From Pigmentiphaga litoralis (lineage in GTDB: Bacteria > Pseudomonadota > Gammaproteobacteria > Burkholderiales > Burkholderiaceae_B): a stretch of DNA of 64,000 bases. The notes beneath the pieces were generated by a model. That model saw only the letters and a list, made by a program, of their open reading frames with translations. It made no database searches and had not been told where the DNA came from. The stretch spans positions 1-64,000 of the forward strand of contig NZ_JACCBP010000004.1 in NCBI RefSeq assembly GCF_013408655.1, in the 5' to 3' direction. Within the stretch, counting starts at the first letter, position 1, and the number at the start of each line of letters is the position of its first letter. Of the stretch, positions 37,386 through 45,335 are shown in pieces. The position numbers were made by a program, and so were the translations under genes.

Positions 37386-38309
37386 ATGCCCGAACCTACC
37401 TTGCCACTCACTCCGCTGCAAACCCGCGTTGCGCGCGAGATCATTTCTGTTGCACGCCGCGAAAATCGCCGGGTTGGGGATCCCATGCCCGAGCTGCTGC
37501 TGGCCGAAAAAATTGGCACGTCCAGAACGCCTGTGCAGGTTGCCATGCGGTATCTGGCCACCATCGGCGTCGTGCGGCAGGACGCGAATCGGCGGTTCTT
37601 CATGGCCAAGAACTCGGACGAGCTTGGGGGGATGGCCGAGGCATTGGGGGCAACGCCCGATGACCCGCTGTATCTGGATATCGCGCAGGCCCGGTTGTCA
37701 GGAACCTTGCCGGACGAAGTCAACGAGTCCGAACTCATGCGACGCTTTGACGTGGCGCGATCCACGCTTCGAAAGGTGCTGTCGCGCATCGCGAACGAAG
37801 GCTGGGCCGAACAGCGGGTCGGGAGCGGCTGGCTTTTCCTGCCGATGATCAACTCCCCTGAGGCCTACGAGGAAAGCTACCTGTTCCGGCAATCGATCGA
37901 GCCTGCCGGCTTGCTCAGCTCGAGCTTCCAGTCCGACCCAGCCAAGCTGCTGGATATCCGGCGCGAGCAAGAGCACATCGTCGCGGGCGGCTTCGAGACC
38001 ATGACTGCCATCGAACTGTTCGAGGCGAACAGCCGCTTTCATGAAACGCTTGCGACGTGGTCGGGCAATCGTTTCATTGCCCAGTCCGTGCGCCGCATGG
38101 ATCAACTGCGCCGCCTGGTCGAATACAGCCAGGCTGCGAACCGCCCGGCCCGTTCCACCCAGGCGCGCGAGCATCTGGCCATTCTTGATGCGGTTGCAAA
38201 GCAGGACCTGGTGGGTGCGGCCGGCCTGATGCGCAGCCATCTGGAAGATGCCCGGCGCGCCAAGGTCTTTGGTGCAGGCAACATTGTGGTGAAGAAGACG
38301 TCTGGCTGA
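37386..38309 (+). CDS. GntR/FadR-type regulator with two apparent winged-helix domains
   Basis: A 307-residue protein. Residues about 8-78 form a GntR-like winged helix (LLAEKIGTSRTPVQVAMRYL). Residues about 90-150 form a second one (ESELMRRFDVARSTLRKVL, then a wing ending GSGWLFLP). Residues about 160-290 form an FCD effector domain with the metal-site histidines in SRFHETL, REHLAIL and RSHLEDAR. Normal FCD regulators are about 220-250 residues with one HTH. It lies between two TctC genes, probably repressing them and acnD-prpF until a carboxylate ligand binds. A strong terminator follows. Confidence 0.85.
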   Translation: MPEPTLPLTPLQTRVAREIISVARRENRRVGDPMPELLLAEKIGTSRTPVQVAMRYLATIGVVRQDANRRFFMAKNSDELGGMAEALGATPDDPLYLDIAQARLSGTLPDEVNESELMRRFDVARSTLRKVLSRIANEGWAEQRVGSGWLFLPMINSPEAYEESYLFRQSIEPAGLLSSSFQSDPAKLLDIRREQEHIVAGGFETMTAIELFEANSRFHETLATWSGNRFIAQSVRRMDQLRRLVEYSQAANRPARSTQAREHLAILDAVAKQDLVGAAGLMRSHLEDARRAKVFGAGNIVVKKTSG

Positions 38310-38347
38310 CGAGAAGCGTCAGGCTCGATGCCCGCATCCGGCAACAG

Positions 38348-38376
38348 AACCTCTCCACTACGGCGAGGTTTTTTTT
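38348..38376 (+). terminator. Rho-independent terminator after the GntR gene
   Basis: AACCTC pairs with GAGGTT around an 11-base loop and runs into an eight-base T-tract. Confidence 0.8.
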
Positions 38377-38426
38377 CGGCTGGCGGTTGGCGTCCCGGTG
38401 TTTTCCCGAAGCGCAAGCGCAATCGG

Positions 38427-38458
38427 TTGTCATCTTCCTTATTGCTCTATATGATCAT
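38427..38458 (+). promoter_or_regulatory. Promoter of the second TctC gene with ATGATCAT palindrome
   Basis: TTGTCA (38427-38432), 17-base spacer and TATGAT (38450-38455). The -10 overlaps the palindrome ATGATCAT (38451-38458). The sequence TATATGAT here also occurs at the acnD promoter, so one regulator may act on both. Confidence 0.55.
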
Positions 38459-38595
38459 TTAAAACAATATCTTGATTCAGGAAGACTGATCTTACTTGCT
38501 ACTTACGTTGCCTAACTCGCCGAATTCAAAGCCTGGAACTGACTTATCAAGTCAATTTATACATTGCGACCTGACATAGGATCGCAGGAGACACC

Positions 38596-39588
38596 ATGAC
38601 ACTCGTTAACACCCGCTTGCGCCGAAGCATCCTCCTTGGCCTGTGCTGTGGCACGGTAAGCTTCGGCCTGCCGGCGGCCGCCCTGGCCCAGACCGCTTAC
38701 CCCACCAAGCCCATTCGTCTGATCGTCGGCTTCGCACCCGGGGGCGGGTCCGATTTCATTGCCCGCCTGGTGGCCACCAAAATGAGCGAGAAGCTCGGGC
38801 AACCGGTGATCGTGGAAAACAAGCCGGGCGCAGGCGGCAACATGGGCGCCACCCTGGCCCTGAAGTCGGCTGCAGATGGGTACACACTCTTCCTTGCCGC
38901 CGCGAGCTATACGGTCAACCCGGCGCTGTACAAGCTGCCGTTCGACTCGATCAATGACATCACGCCGATTGCCCAGTTGGCGCGTGGACCGTTTATCGTC
39001 GCCGTGAACCCGAAGCTGCCCGTCAACACTGTCCCAGAGATGATCGCGGTCGCAAAGAAGTCGCCTGGTGCATTGAGCTATGGGTCGGCCGGCACGGGCA
39101 GCATCACCCATCTTGTCTCGGAATATTTTCTTGATACGACGGGCACCAACATGCTGCACATCCCCTATCGTGGCACCTCGCCTGCGCTGGTGGATGCCGT
39201 GGCAGGACAGGTCCAACTCGTCTTTGGAACCGTTGCATCGACGCTGCCCTTCATCAAGTCAGGCCAGTTGAGGGCGCTCGCCGTCACCACCGAAAGCCGG
39301 CTTGTTGCGCTTCCCCAGGTGCCCACGATGATCGAATCTGGTCTGCCAAATTTCGCCGTCACGAACTGGCACGGCATCATCGCGCCCAAAGGCGTTCCCG
39401 CGGATATCGTGAAGAAACTCAACGCAGTCATCAACGATTCGCTTCAGGCACCTGGCATGAAGGAGGGGCTGGAGTCTGACGGCTTGACGGCCGCGAGTGG
39501 CAGCCCTCAAGCGTTTGGTGTCCTGCTGGCGGATGAAGCCAAACGCTGGGGCGCTCTGGTGAAAAAACGCGGCATCAAGGTCGAATAG
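38596..39588 (+). CDS. Bug/TctC-family tricarboxylate-binding receptor
   Basis: A 330-residue periplasmic receptor with a signal peptide (positive LRRS, hydrophobic to LAQ, about residue 32). Motifs are KPIRLIVGFAPGGGSDFIARL, VIVENKPGAGGNMG and ADGYTLFLA. GCAGGAG gives a clear ribosome site. It has its own promoter and follows the GntR terminator. It converges on the amidohydrolase gene 49 bases away. It is not a close copy of the receptor at 36323: the ligand-pocket region around residue 35 differs (GGGSDF against GGFTDV), so a different ligand is likely. Confidence 0.88.
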   Translation: MTLVNTRLRRSILLGLCCGTVSFGLPAAALAQTAYPTKPIRLIVGFAPGGGSDFIARLVATKMSEKLGQPVIVENKPGAGGNMGATLALKSAADGYTLFLAAASYTVNPALYKLPFDSINDITPIAQLARGPFIVAVNPKLPVNTVPEMIAVAKKSPGALSYGSAGTGSITHLVSEYFLDTTGTNMLHIPYRGTSPALVDAVAGQVQLVFGTVASTLPFIKSGQLRALAVTTESRLVALPQVPTMIESGLPNFAVTNWHGIIAPKGVPADIVKKLNAVINDSLQAPGMKEGLESDGLTAASGSPQAFGVLLADEAKRWGALVKKRGIKVE

Positions 39589-39637
39589 GTCTGCCCGGGT
39601 GTGATGGCAGATACCGAAGGCCTGCTGGAGATACCCG

Positions 39638-41290
39638 TCAGCAACAGCCGCCAAACGGGCTGTTTCGATAGAACGGGCCGAGGTCGTCGGCCAGATGCCC
39701 CACCACGTCTTTCCACCGCGCCGCAGCGGCATTGCCTTTCAGGCTGGCGCGGACCTGCGCGATCAGTTCCTTGCGCATGCCAACTTCGTCGACAGTGATG
39801 ACACGGCCGGCTTCGACCACTTTGCGGCCGCCGATGTACACGTCCTGCAGATGGCCGGCGTGGGCGCGGGCGAGCAGGATGTCGAGCGGGTCGACGTCGT
39901 CGAACAGGGCGTCGTCGTCGACGGCGTCCCAGTCGAGGACGAGCAGGTCGGCGGGGGCACCTGCGACGAGTCGGCCGCCTGACACCGTGGCGGTATCGGC
40001 AAGGGTGCTGCTGGCAATGTGGCCAACGCCGTTGCTATCAAAGCGGGCGGCACGGCCAGACGAGGCGCCGACTGCCATGTCACCGAGAGTGCCGGCTTCT
40101 CTAGCTTCGCCCGCCATTCCCACCACGCTGCGCCGCCCATTGCGCGCGGCGAAGCGCCATAGATCTGCCGGCGTCATGGCGACGTCGTAGCCCCAGCCGC
40201 GGTGCAGGGCGTAGGCCAGGCGCATTTCGCGCAGGGCGTCGTCGTCTTCGTCCAGGGCCAGGCCGTCAAGGCCCATGGCGACGCGGCAGCCCTGGCGCAG
40301 CATCTCGCCAACGGGGGCGATGCCGGACCGGATGCCGAGGTTGGAGCTGGTGTTAATGGCGATGGTGACGCCGCGTTCGGCGAGCAGTGCAAGTTCGTCG
40401 GGCCGGGCCCAGACGCAGTGCGCCAGCGTCAGGCGCGGGCTGAGCAGGCCGATGTCGTCCAGGTAGCGGACCAGGCCGTCCGGAAAGGTGCGGTCGGCCC
40501 AGTCGCGCTGGTAGCGGGTTTCAAGCAGGTGCATGTGCACGGGCCGGCCGGTGTCGGCGCTGGCCTGGGCGATGGCCGACAACAGCGGCGTGCTGCACCA
40601 CTGCACGCCGCCGGGCCCGTATTGCAGGGTGACGTGGTCGGTGTAGCCGCCGGCTTGGAGCATGGCGCCGACGTCGTCGACGCGGGCCAGGTAGTCGGCG
40701 GGCGTCAGGGGCGACGGTTTGAGGCGGGCGGCGACTTCGTCGCGGATGGCGGGGCGGACAGCTTGCAGGACGGTGGCGTCGTCGGCGTAGCCGATGGCGT
40801 GCCGGTCGCTGATTGCCACCGCGAAGCCGATGTTGACGCCGACGTCGCGGGCCGCGCGGGCGACGGCTTCGACTTCGTCGACGTACGGCAGGCTGCCCTG
40901 CACCCGGGTGTAGTGGACCATGAGGTGGGACACGCCGTGCCGCACCGATCGGGCGAACGACGTGGCCGCGCCCAGGTAGGGGTCGGCCGGGGGCGTGACG
41001 CCGAGGAAGGGCAGCCACCCTTCCAGCGGCCGCGCAAAGGCGCCGAGGGTGGCGCTGCGGAAGGTGCGGGCGTGATCGTGGGCGTTGGATAGTGCGGGCA
41101 GGACAAGGCGGCGGGAAGACGGCGCGCTGGAAGACGCAGAACTATTGATCGCCGCAATCCTGCCGCCTTCGATGACGACCTGCACCTCTTTGCGCGCAGC
41201 TTCACCACCAGGGTCGGCCAGCAACCTATCGGCATCGATGATGTGGGCGCCGGTGGCGCCCCGGTATTGCATGTTGCGTGGGTCCGCCAT
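39638..41290 (-). CDS. Amidohydrolase, chlorohydrolase/deaminase (TrzN/guanine deaminase-like) subfamily
   Basis: A 550-residue metal-dependent hydrolase. Metal-site features of subtype III amidohydrolases are visible: SNAHDHA (HxH) near residue 75, HMHLLET, LAHCVW and the Asp of MGLDG. Members deaminate or dechlorinate ring nitrogen compounds such as guanine, cytosine-like bases and s-triazines. GAGGAGG lies 5 bases before ATG. It is the last gene of the ten-gene minus-strand operon, 141 bases after the first binding-protein gene. The substrate is unknown; a deamination step in heterocycle catabolism is inferred from family and context. Confidence 0.82.
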   Translation of the reverse strand: MADPRNMQYRGATGAHIIDADRLLADPGGEAARKEVQVVIEGGRIAAINSSASSSAPSSRRLVLPALSNAHDHARTFRSATLGAFARPLEGWLPFLGVTPPADPYLGAATSFARSVRHGVSHLMVHYTRVQGSLPYVDEVEAVARAARDVGVNIGFAVAISDRHAIGYADDATVLQAVRPAIRDEVAARLKPSPLTPADYLARVDDVGAMLQAGGYTDHVTLQYGPGGVQWCSTPLLSAIAQASADTGRPVHMHLLETRYQRDWADRTFPDGLVRYLDDIGLLSPRLTLAHCVWARPDELALLAERGVTIAINTSSNLGIRSGIAPVGEMLRQGCRVAMGLDGLALDEDDDALREMRLAYALHRGWGYDVAMTPADLWRFAARNGRRSVVGMAGEAREAGTLGDMAVGASSGRAARFDSNGVGHIASSTLADTATVSGGRLVAGAPADLLVLDWDAVDDDALFDDVDPLDILLARAHAGHLQDVYIGGRKVVEAGRVITVDEVGMRKELIAQVRASLKGNAAAARWKDVVGHLADDLGPFYRNSPFGGCC

Positions 41291-41386
41291 CGCGCCCTCC
41301 TCTATGCTGGCCGCACGTGGCGCGACCCGCTTCGATCAGGTTGCGCGCTCGCTCACGTGGGCCAGTTCTTCAAGATTATTGAGCCG

Positions 41387-41406
41387 TGATCGTCGGACGA
41401 CGATCA
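41387..41406. repeat. Perfect inverted repeat TGATCGTCG-ga-CGACGATCA
   Basis: A 9-bp perfect dyad with a 2-base centre between the amidohydrolase and binding-protein genes. No T-run follows on the minus strand. It may be an operator or an mRNA stem-loop that sets relative expression. Confidence 0.7.
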
Positions 41407-41431
41407 TCGAAACTCGACCACTGTTTTCCGT

Positions 41432-42478
41432 TCACTTCACCGAGAACTGACGTTCCGCCACGGGCGGCAGGAAGCTGCGGTCGAACACGTCTTTGGCTGC
41501 CGGCTTGGCGGTCAGTTCGAAGGCTTTGGCAAGCTGGTCGATGGAACGCGCAAACCGTTCGTCGTTCACGTCACCGACGCCGTTCTTCATGGCTTCGGGT
41601 GTCAGGACCACATTCTTCAGCGCGTACATCAGGCGGCGCTTTTCCAGGTCTTTGTTGATGAGCGGTTCGCGTTTGGCCAGTGCGTCGATCGCGGCGTCGG
41701 GATTGGCGATGGCATCACGCACGCCCTTGTTGATGGCGCGCACCAGGCCCGCCACGACTTGCGGTTTTTCCTTGATCAGCTGACGGGACACGAGCACGCC
41801 GTTGCCGTACAGGTCGATGCCGTTTTCCGAATAGTTGATCCAGCGGATGTCCTTGTCCGGGTCGACGTTTTGCGCGACCAGGTTCATGTAGCTGGTGACG
41901 GTGAACACGGCGGACGCTTCGACCTGGTCGCGCAGCAGCATCTGTTCTTGCAGGTTGGGCGCCATGTTGGTCCACGTGACCTTGGAAGGATCGATGCCGT
42001 TCTTTTCGGCCAGTACCGAGAACATCTTGTAGGCCGCGCCGCCGGCGGGCGAGCCGATGGTCTTGCCCTGCAGATCCTTGACCGTGCGGATGTTGCTGCT
42101 GGCCTTGGTCATGATCGCGTAGGGCGCGGTGTTGTACAGCATGTAGACCATCACGGGCGCCTGGTCGGGGCGGGTGGCGGCGGCTTGCACGATGGCGTTC
42201 ACGTCGCCAAAGGACGCCTGGTAGGTGCCGGCCATGACCTTGGTCACGGCATTGGCGGAGCCGTCACCTTGGTCGACGGTAAGGTCGATTTTTTCTTGCG
42301 CAAAATAGCCCTTGTCCATCGCCAGGTAATACCACGCGTGGATCCCCTGGAGCTTCCAGTCGAGCACGAACTTGATCGGCGTGACAGCAGCGGGCGCTTG
42401 CGCGTGGGCCATCATCGGGGCGAACACGGCGGCGGCGAGTGCGCCCAGAAGTACGCGGCGGAGCGGGACAAAACGCAT
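41432..42478 (-). CDS. ABC transporter substrate-binding protein (NMT1/SsuA-ThiY type)
   Basis: A 348-residue periplasmic protein with a signal peptide ending AHAQ-APAA (about residue 27). The core KFVLDWKLQGIHAWYYLAMDKGYF and GDGSANAVTKVMAGTYQ belong to the NMT1/THI5-like family, whose members bind sulfonates, thiamine pyrimidines, riboflavin, nitrate or formylaminopyrimidine. AGGA precedes the ATG. It shares the same general fold and motif order with the protein at 47730, and both appear to serve a single permease/ATPase. The cysteine-rich site of THI5 is absent. Confidence 0.87.
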   Translation of the reverse strand: MRFVPLRRVLLGALAAAVFAPMMAHAQAPAAVTPIKFVLDWKLQGIHAWYYLAMDKGYFAQEKIDLTVDQGDGSANAVTKVMAGTYQASFGDVNAIVQAAATRPDQAPVMVYMLYNTAPYAIMTKASSNIRTVKDLQGKTIGSPAGGAAYKMFSVLAEKNGIDPSKVTWTNMAPNLQEQMLLRDQVEASAVFTVTSYMNLVAQNVDPDKDIRWINYSENGIDLYGNGVLVSRQLIKEKPQVVAGLVRAINKGVRDAIANPDAAIDALAKREPLINKDLEKRRLMYALKNVVLTPEAMKNGVGDVNDERFARSIDQLAKAFELTAKPAAKDVFDRSFLPPVAERQFSVK

Positions 42479-42522
42479 GGTGGTGATCCTGGTGAATGAA
42501 AGAAAAAGGGACAGCTTTTTAC

Positions 42523-42936
42523 TTAGATCGCTTCGAACAGCACGTCTTGCGCGCCTTCCCACAGCACCTTTTTGCCCAGGGCTTGAAGGTGTTCCTGGCC
42601 CTCGACCAGGGTCAGGAAGTGGTTGCCGGCGAGCTGGCCCATGCGGCTGGAAAACGAGCACGGGCCATAGGCCAGGATGATCTCGGTTTCGCTGTAGCCG
42701 CCCGGGTAGAACAGGATGTCGCCCTTGGACGGATGGCTGGTGTGGTTTTCGAAATCGACGCCCAGGCGGAAGTCGCCCAAGGGAATCCAGCAGCCTTCGC
42801 CGCTCCAGCGCACGTGGATCAGCTTTTGTCGGTAGGGCAGCAGTTTTTCGAAGGCGGCCACGGTCAGTGGCGCGTCGGGATGGGTCTCGGCAATGAAGGT
42901 GTAGCCGCCGGCCGTCATGCGAATGCGTTTGCTCAT
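42523..42936 (-). CDS. DUF3830 family protein (cyclophilin-like fold)
   Basis: A 137-residue protein of DUF3830. Family blocks include ERLxP-like AAFEKLLPYRQKLIHVRWSGEGCW, HPSKGDILFYPGGYSETEI and the GxCxFSSRMGQLAGNHF segment. DUF3830 genes are commonly found beside hydantoinase, allantoate or ABC transport genes, but no activity is established. Its ATG overlaps the upstream LOG gene's stop as ATGA, so it is translationally coupled. The start (MSKRIRM at 42936) follows from that overlap. Confidence 0.8.
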   Translation of the reverse strand: MSKRIRMTAGGYTFIAETHPDAPLTVAAFEKLLPYRQKLIHVRWSGEGCWIPLGDFRLGVDFENHTSHPSKGDILFYPGGYSETEIILAYGPCSFSSRMGQLAGNHFLTLVEGQEHLQALGKKVLWEGAQDVLFEAI

Positions 42937-43559
42937 GTCTTTTCTATCCACTTGGTGACCGTCGGGGCTTTCCAGTCGGCCAGCCCGTCGAGCAGGGACG
43001 CCGGGTCGGCATCGATCACGATCATGTCGCGGTGCTCGGTCTTCAGGAAGCCTTCGTCCACGGCGCGCGTCAGCATGGCGCGCATGGGGTCATAGAAGCC
43101 GCGCACGTTCAGCGCGCCGCAGGCTTTGGTGTGGTCGCCCAGTTGCGTGAGCGTGGCCGCCTCGAACAGTTCTTCGAGCGTGCCGAGGCCGCCCGGCATG
43201 GCGATGAAGGCGTCGACCAGATCGGCCATGCGCGCCTTGCGGGCCCGCATGTCGGTCACGATTTCGTGTTGCGTCAACTTGGGATGCAGATGGCCGCGGT
43301 CATGCAGGCGTTGGTTGATGATGCCAACGACCCGGCCGCCGGCGGCCAGCGCAGCGTCGGCCATCAGGCCCATCAGGCCTTTGTGCGTGCCGCCATAGAC
43401 CAGGGTCAGTCCGCGGCGGGCGATTTCGGTGCCCAGGGCGCGGGCGGCATCGGCGTATTCCGGCGATGCGCCAAAGTTGGATCCGCAAAAAACCGCCACG
43501 CTTTTCAGCAGGGTGGGCGACGCGGTGATCGCGTCGATGGGAGAGGTCGGTGTCGTCAT
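42933..43559 (-). CDS. LOG-family nucleotide phosphoribohydrolase-like protein
   Basis: A 208-residue Rossmann-fold protein of the LOG/TIGR00730 family. It has VFCGSNFGASPEYADAARALG at the N-terminus and the signature PGGLGTLEELFEA (near residue 115; PGGxGTxxE). LOG enzymes split nucleoside 5'-monophosphates into free base and ribose-5-phosphate; in plants and some bacteria the base is a cytokinin. In this operon it may release a heterocyclic base for the amidohydrolases. It is 25 bases after the permease gene and coupled to DUF3830. Confidence 0.85.
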   Translation of the reverse strand: MTTPTSPIDAITASPTLLKSVAVFCGSNFGASPEYADAARALGTEIARRGLTLVYGGTHKGLMGLMADAALAAGGRVVGIINQRLHDRGHLHPKLTQHEIVTDMRARKARMADLVDAFIAMPGGLGTLEELFEAATLTQLGDHTKACGALNVRGFYDPMRAMLTRAVDEGFLKTEHRDMIVIDADPASLLDGLADWKAPTVTKWIEKT

Positions 43560-43584
43560 GAAAATTGTCGAAACGTTGATGGGC

Positions 43585-44418
43585 TCAGGCCATGGCCATG
43601 TCGGTCTTGCGTTGGGTCCAGCCGGTCAGCCGGCCTTCGATATACGCAGAGATGGCATATAAGAGCACACCCAGCACGGCAAGGATGAACAGGCCGGCAA
43701 ACACCAGCGGCACATCAAAGTTGCCACTGGCAATCATCATGACGTTCCCGATCCCCTTGTTGGCGGCCACGGTTTCGGACAGCACGGTGCCGACGAACGA
43801 CAGGGTGATGGCGATCTTGAGCGACGCGAACAGGTAGGGCAAGGCGCGCGGCAGGCCCACGTTCCACAGGATGTCGCGCTTGCTGGCGCCAAGCACCTTC
43901 AGCACGTCTTCCAGTTCGGGCTCGGTCGTTGCCAGGCCGGTAGCGACGTTCACCACGACCGGGAAGATGCTGATGACCAGCGAGGTCAGGATCGCGGGCA
44001 CGGTGCCCGAGCCGAACCAGACCACGAAGATCGGCACGACGGCCACTTTGGGGATACTGGAAAAGCCGACCAGCAGCGGATAGGCCACGTCATAGGCGAG
44101 GCGCGACGAACCGATGATGACGCCGATCACGACACCCACCAGCACGCCCAGCGCGAAGCCAACTACGGTGGTGTACAGGGTCTGCACGGTGTGCGGCCAC
44201 AGCAGCGGAAATTTCTGCCACAGCACGACGGCGATCTGCGACGGCCGCGGCAGCACCAGGTCGGACACGCCGCTGGCCAGGCAGATCACTTCCCACAACA
44301 GGAAGAAGCCGACCAGCGTCAACGCCGACAGCAGGTAGCGTTTGGTTTTGGGATTCATCCGCGAGGCGGGCTTGGCTGCGGCCTTCACGGCAGGGATCGA
44401 GGGGGATGCCGCGCTCAT
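43585..44418 (-). CDS. ABC transporter permease (SsuC/TauC type)
   Basis: A 277-residue inner-membrane protein with six helices from about residue 30. The EAA loop is visible as LKVLGASKRDILWNVGLPRA near residue 185. It is the only permease in the operon, so it probably works as a homodimer. AAGGAG precedes the ATG, and the ATG overlaps the ATPase stop as ATGA. The hydrophilic Ala/Lys-rich 25-residue N-terminus is cytosolic. Confidence 0.92.
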   Translation of the reverse strand: MSAASPSIPAVKAAAKPASRMNPKTKRYLLSALTLVGFFLLWEVICLASGVSDLVLPRPSQIAVVLWQKFPLLWPHTVQTLYTTVVGFALGVLVGVVIGVIIGSSRLAYDVAYPLLVGFSSIPKVAVVPIFVVWFGSGTVPAILTSLVISIFPVVVNVATGLATTEPELEDVLKVLGASKRDILWNVGLPRALPYLFASLKIAITLSFVGTVLSETVAANKGIGNVMMIASGNFDVPLVFAGLFILAVLGVLLYAISAYIEGRLTGWTQRKTDMAMA

Positions 44419-45335
44419 GCGACTCTCCTTGGGGTGGTGACGGCGGGGGTGGCCGCCGGGGTGGCGGCCGCATCGGCAACGGCATGGGCAACCGCATCCG
44501 CGGCAGCTTCCTGCGCATCGCTGTCGGTGCGTGCATGGGCAATCCGCATGCGCAATTCCTGCACCAGCGTCGCGAACTCGGGCGCGTAGCTCGATTCCAG
44601 GGTGCGCGGGCGGGCGAACTCCACCGGCCGGTCTTCAAGAATGCGGCCAGGGCGCGAGCTCATGACACAGATGCGATTGGCCAGGTACGCCGATTCGCGC
44701 AGGTCATGCGTCACCAGCAGCACCGTCGGGCGCTTGGTGATCCAGAGGTCCTGCATGATGGCCCACAGCTCTTCGCGCGTGAACTGGTCCAGTGCACCGA
44801 AGGGTTCGTCCAGCAACAGCAGTTGCGGTTCGTGCACCAGCGCGCGGCACAGCGATGCGCGCTGCAGCATGCCGCCCGACAGTTGCCACGGACGCTTGTC
44901 GCCAAAGCCTTTCAGGCCGACCTGCGCCAGCAGCGCTTCGGCGCGTTCGGCGAATTCGCCCTTTTTCTTGCGGGCGTAGTCGGAACGGAAGGGCTCGACG
45001 ATCTTGAGCGGGATCATGACGTTTTCGCGGATCGTGAGCCACGGCAGCATCGTCGGGTTCTGGAAAGCGAGCCCGATCCGCACGCACGGGGCATGCGGGT
45101 TATGGATGCGCGACCCGGGCGATCCGGCTTCGCGGCCGCCCACGATCACGGCGCCCGAGGTGGGCGTAAGCAGCCCGCCAACCAGCTTCAGGATCGTGGA
45201 CTTGCCGCAGCCGCTGGGCCCGACCAGGGCCACGAAATCGCCCTTGTCGATGCGCAGGTCGGTGTGATCCAGCGCGATCGTGCCGCCGCCATATTGCAGC
45301 GAGACGTTGGCCAGATCGATGAACGATTGGGTCAT
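44415..45335 (-). CDS. ABC transporter ATP-binding protein (SsuB/TauB type)
   Basis: A 306-residue ATPase. Walker A GPSGCGKST (near 40), signature LSGGMLQRASL, Walker B LLLLDEPFGALD and switch His VTHDLRES are all intact. The C-terminal 40 residues are Ala/Pro/Thr rich, beyond the usual 255-265-residue length. Its ATG overlaps the stop of the cyclic amidohydrolase gene, and its stop overlaps the permease start, so importer and enzyme are tightly coupled. Confidence 0.93.
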   Translation of the reverse strand: MTQSFIDLANVSLQYGGGTIALDHTDLRIDKGDFVALVGPSGCGKSTILKLVGGLLTPTSGAVIVGGREAGSPGSRIHNPHAPCVRIGLAFQNPTMLPWLTIRENVMIPLKIVEPFRSDYARKKKGEFAERAEALLAQVGLKGFGDKRPWQLSGGMLQRASLCRALVHEPQLLLLDEPFGALDQFTREELWAIMQDLWITKRPTVLLVTHDLRESAYLANRICVMSSRPGRILEDRPVEFARPRTLESSYAPEFATLVQELRMRIAHARTDSDAQEAAADAVAHAVADAAATPAATPAVTTPRRVA

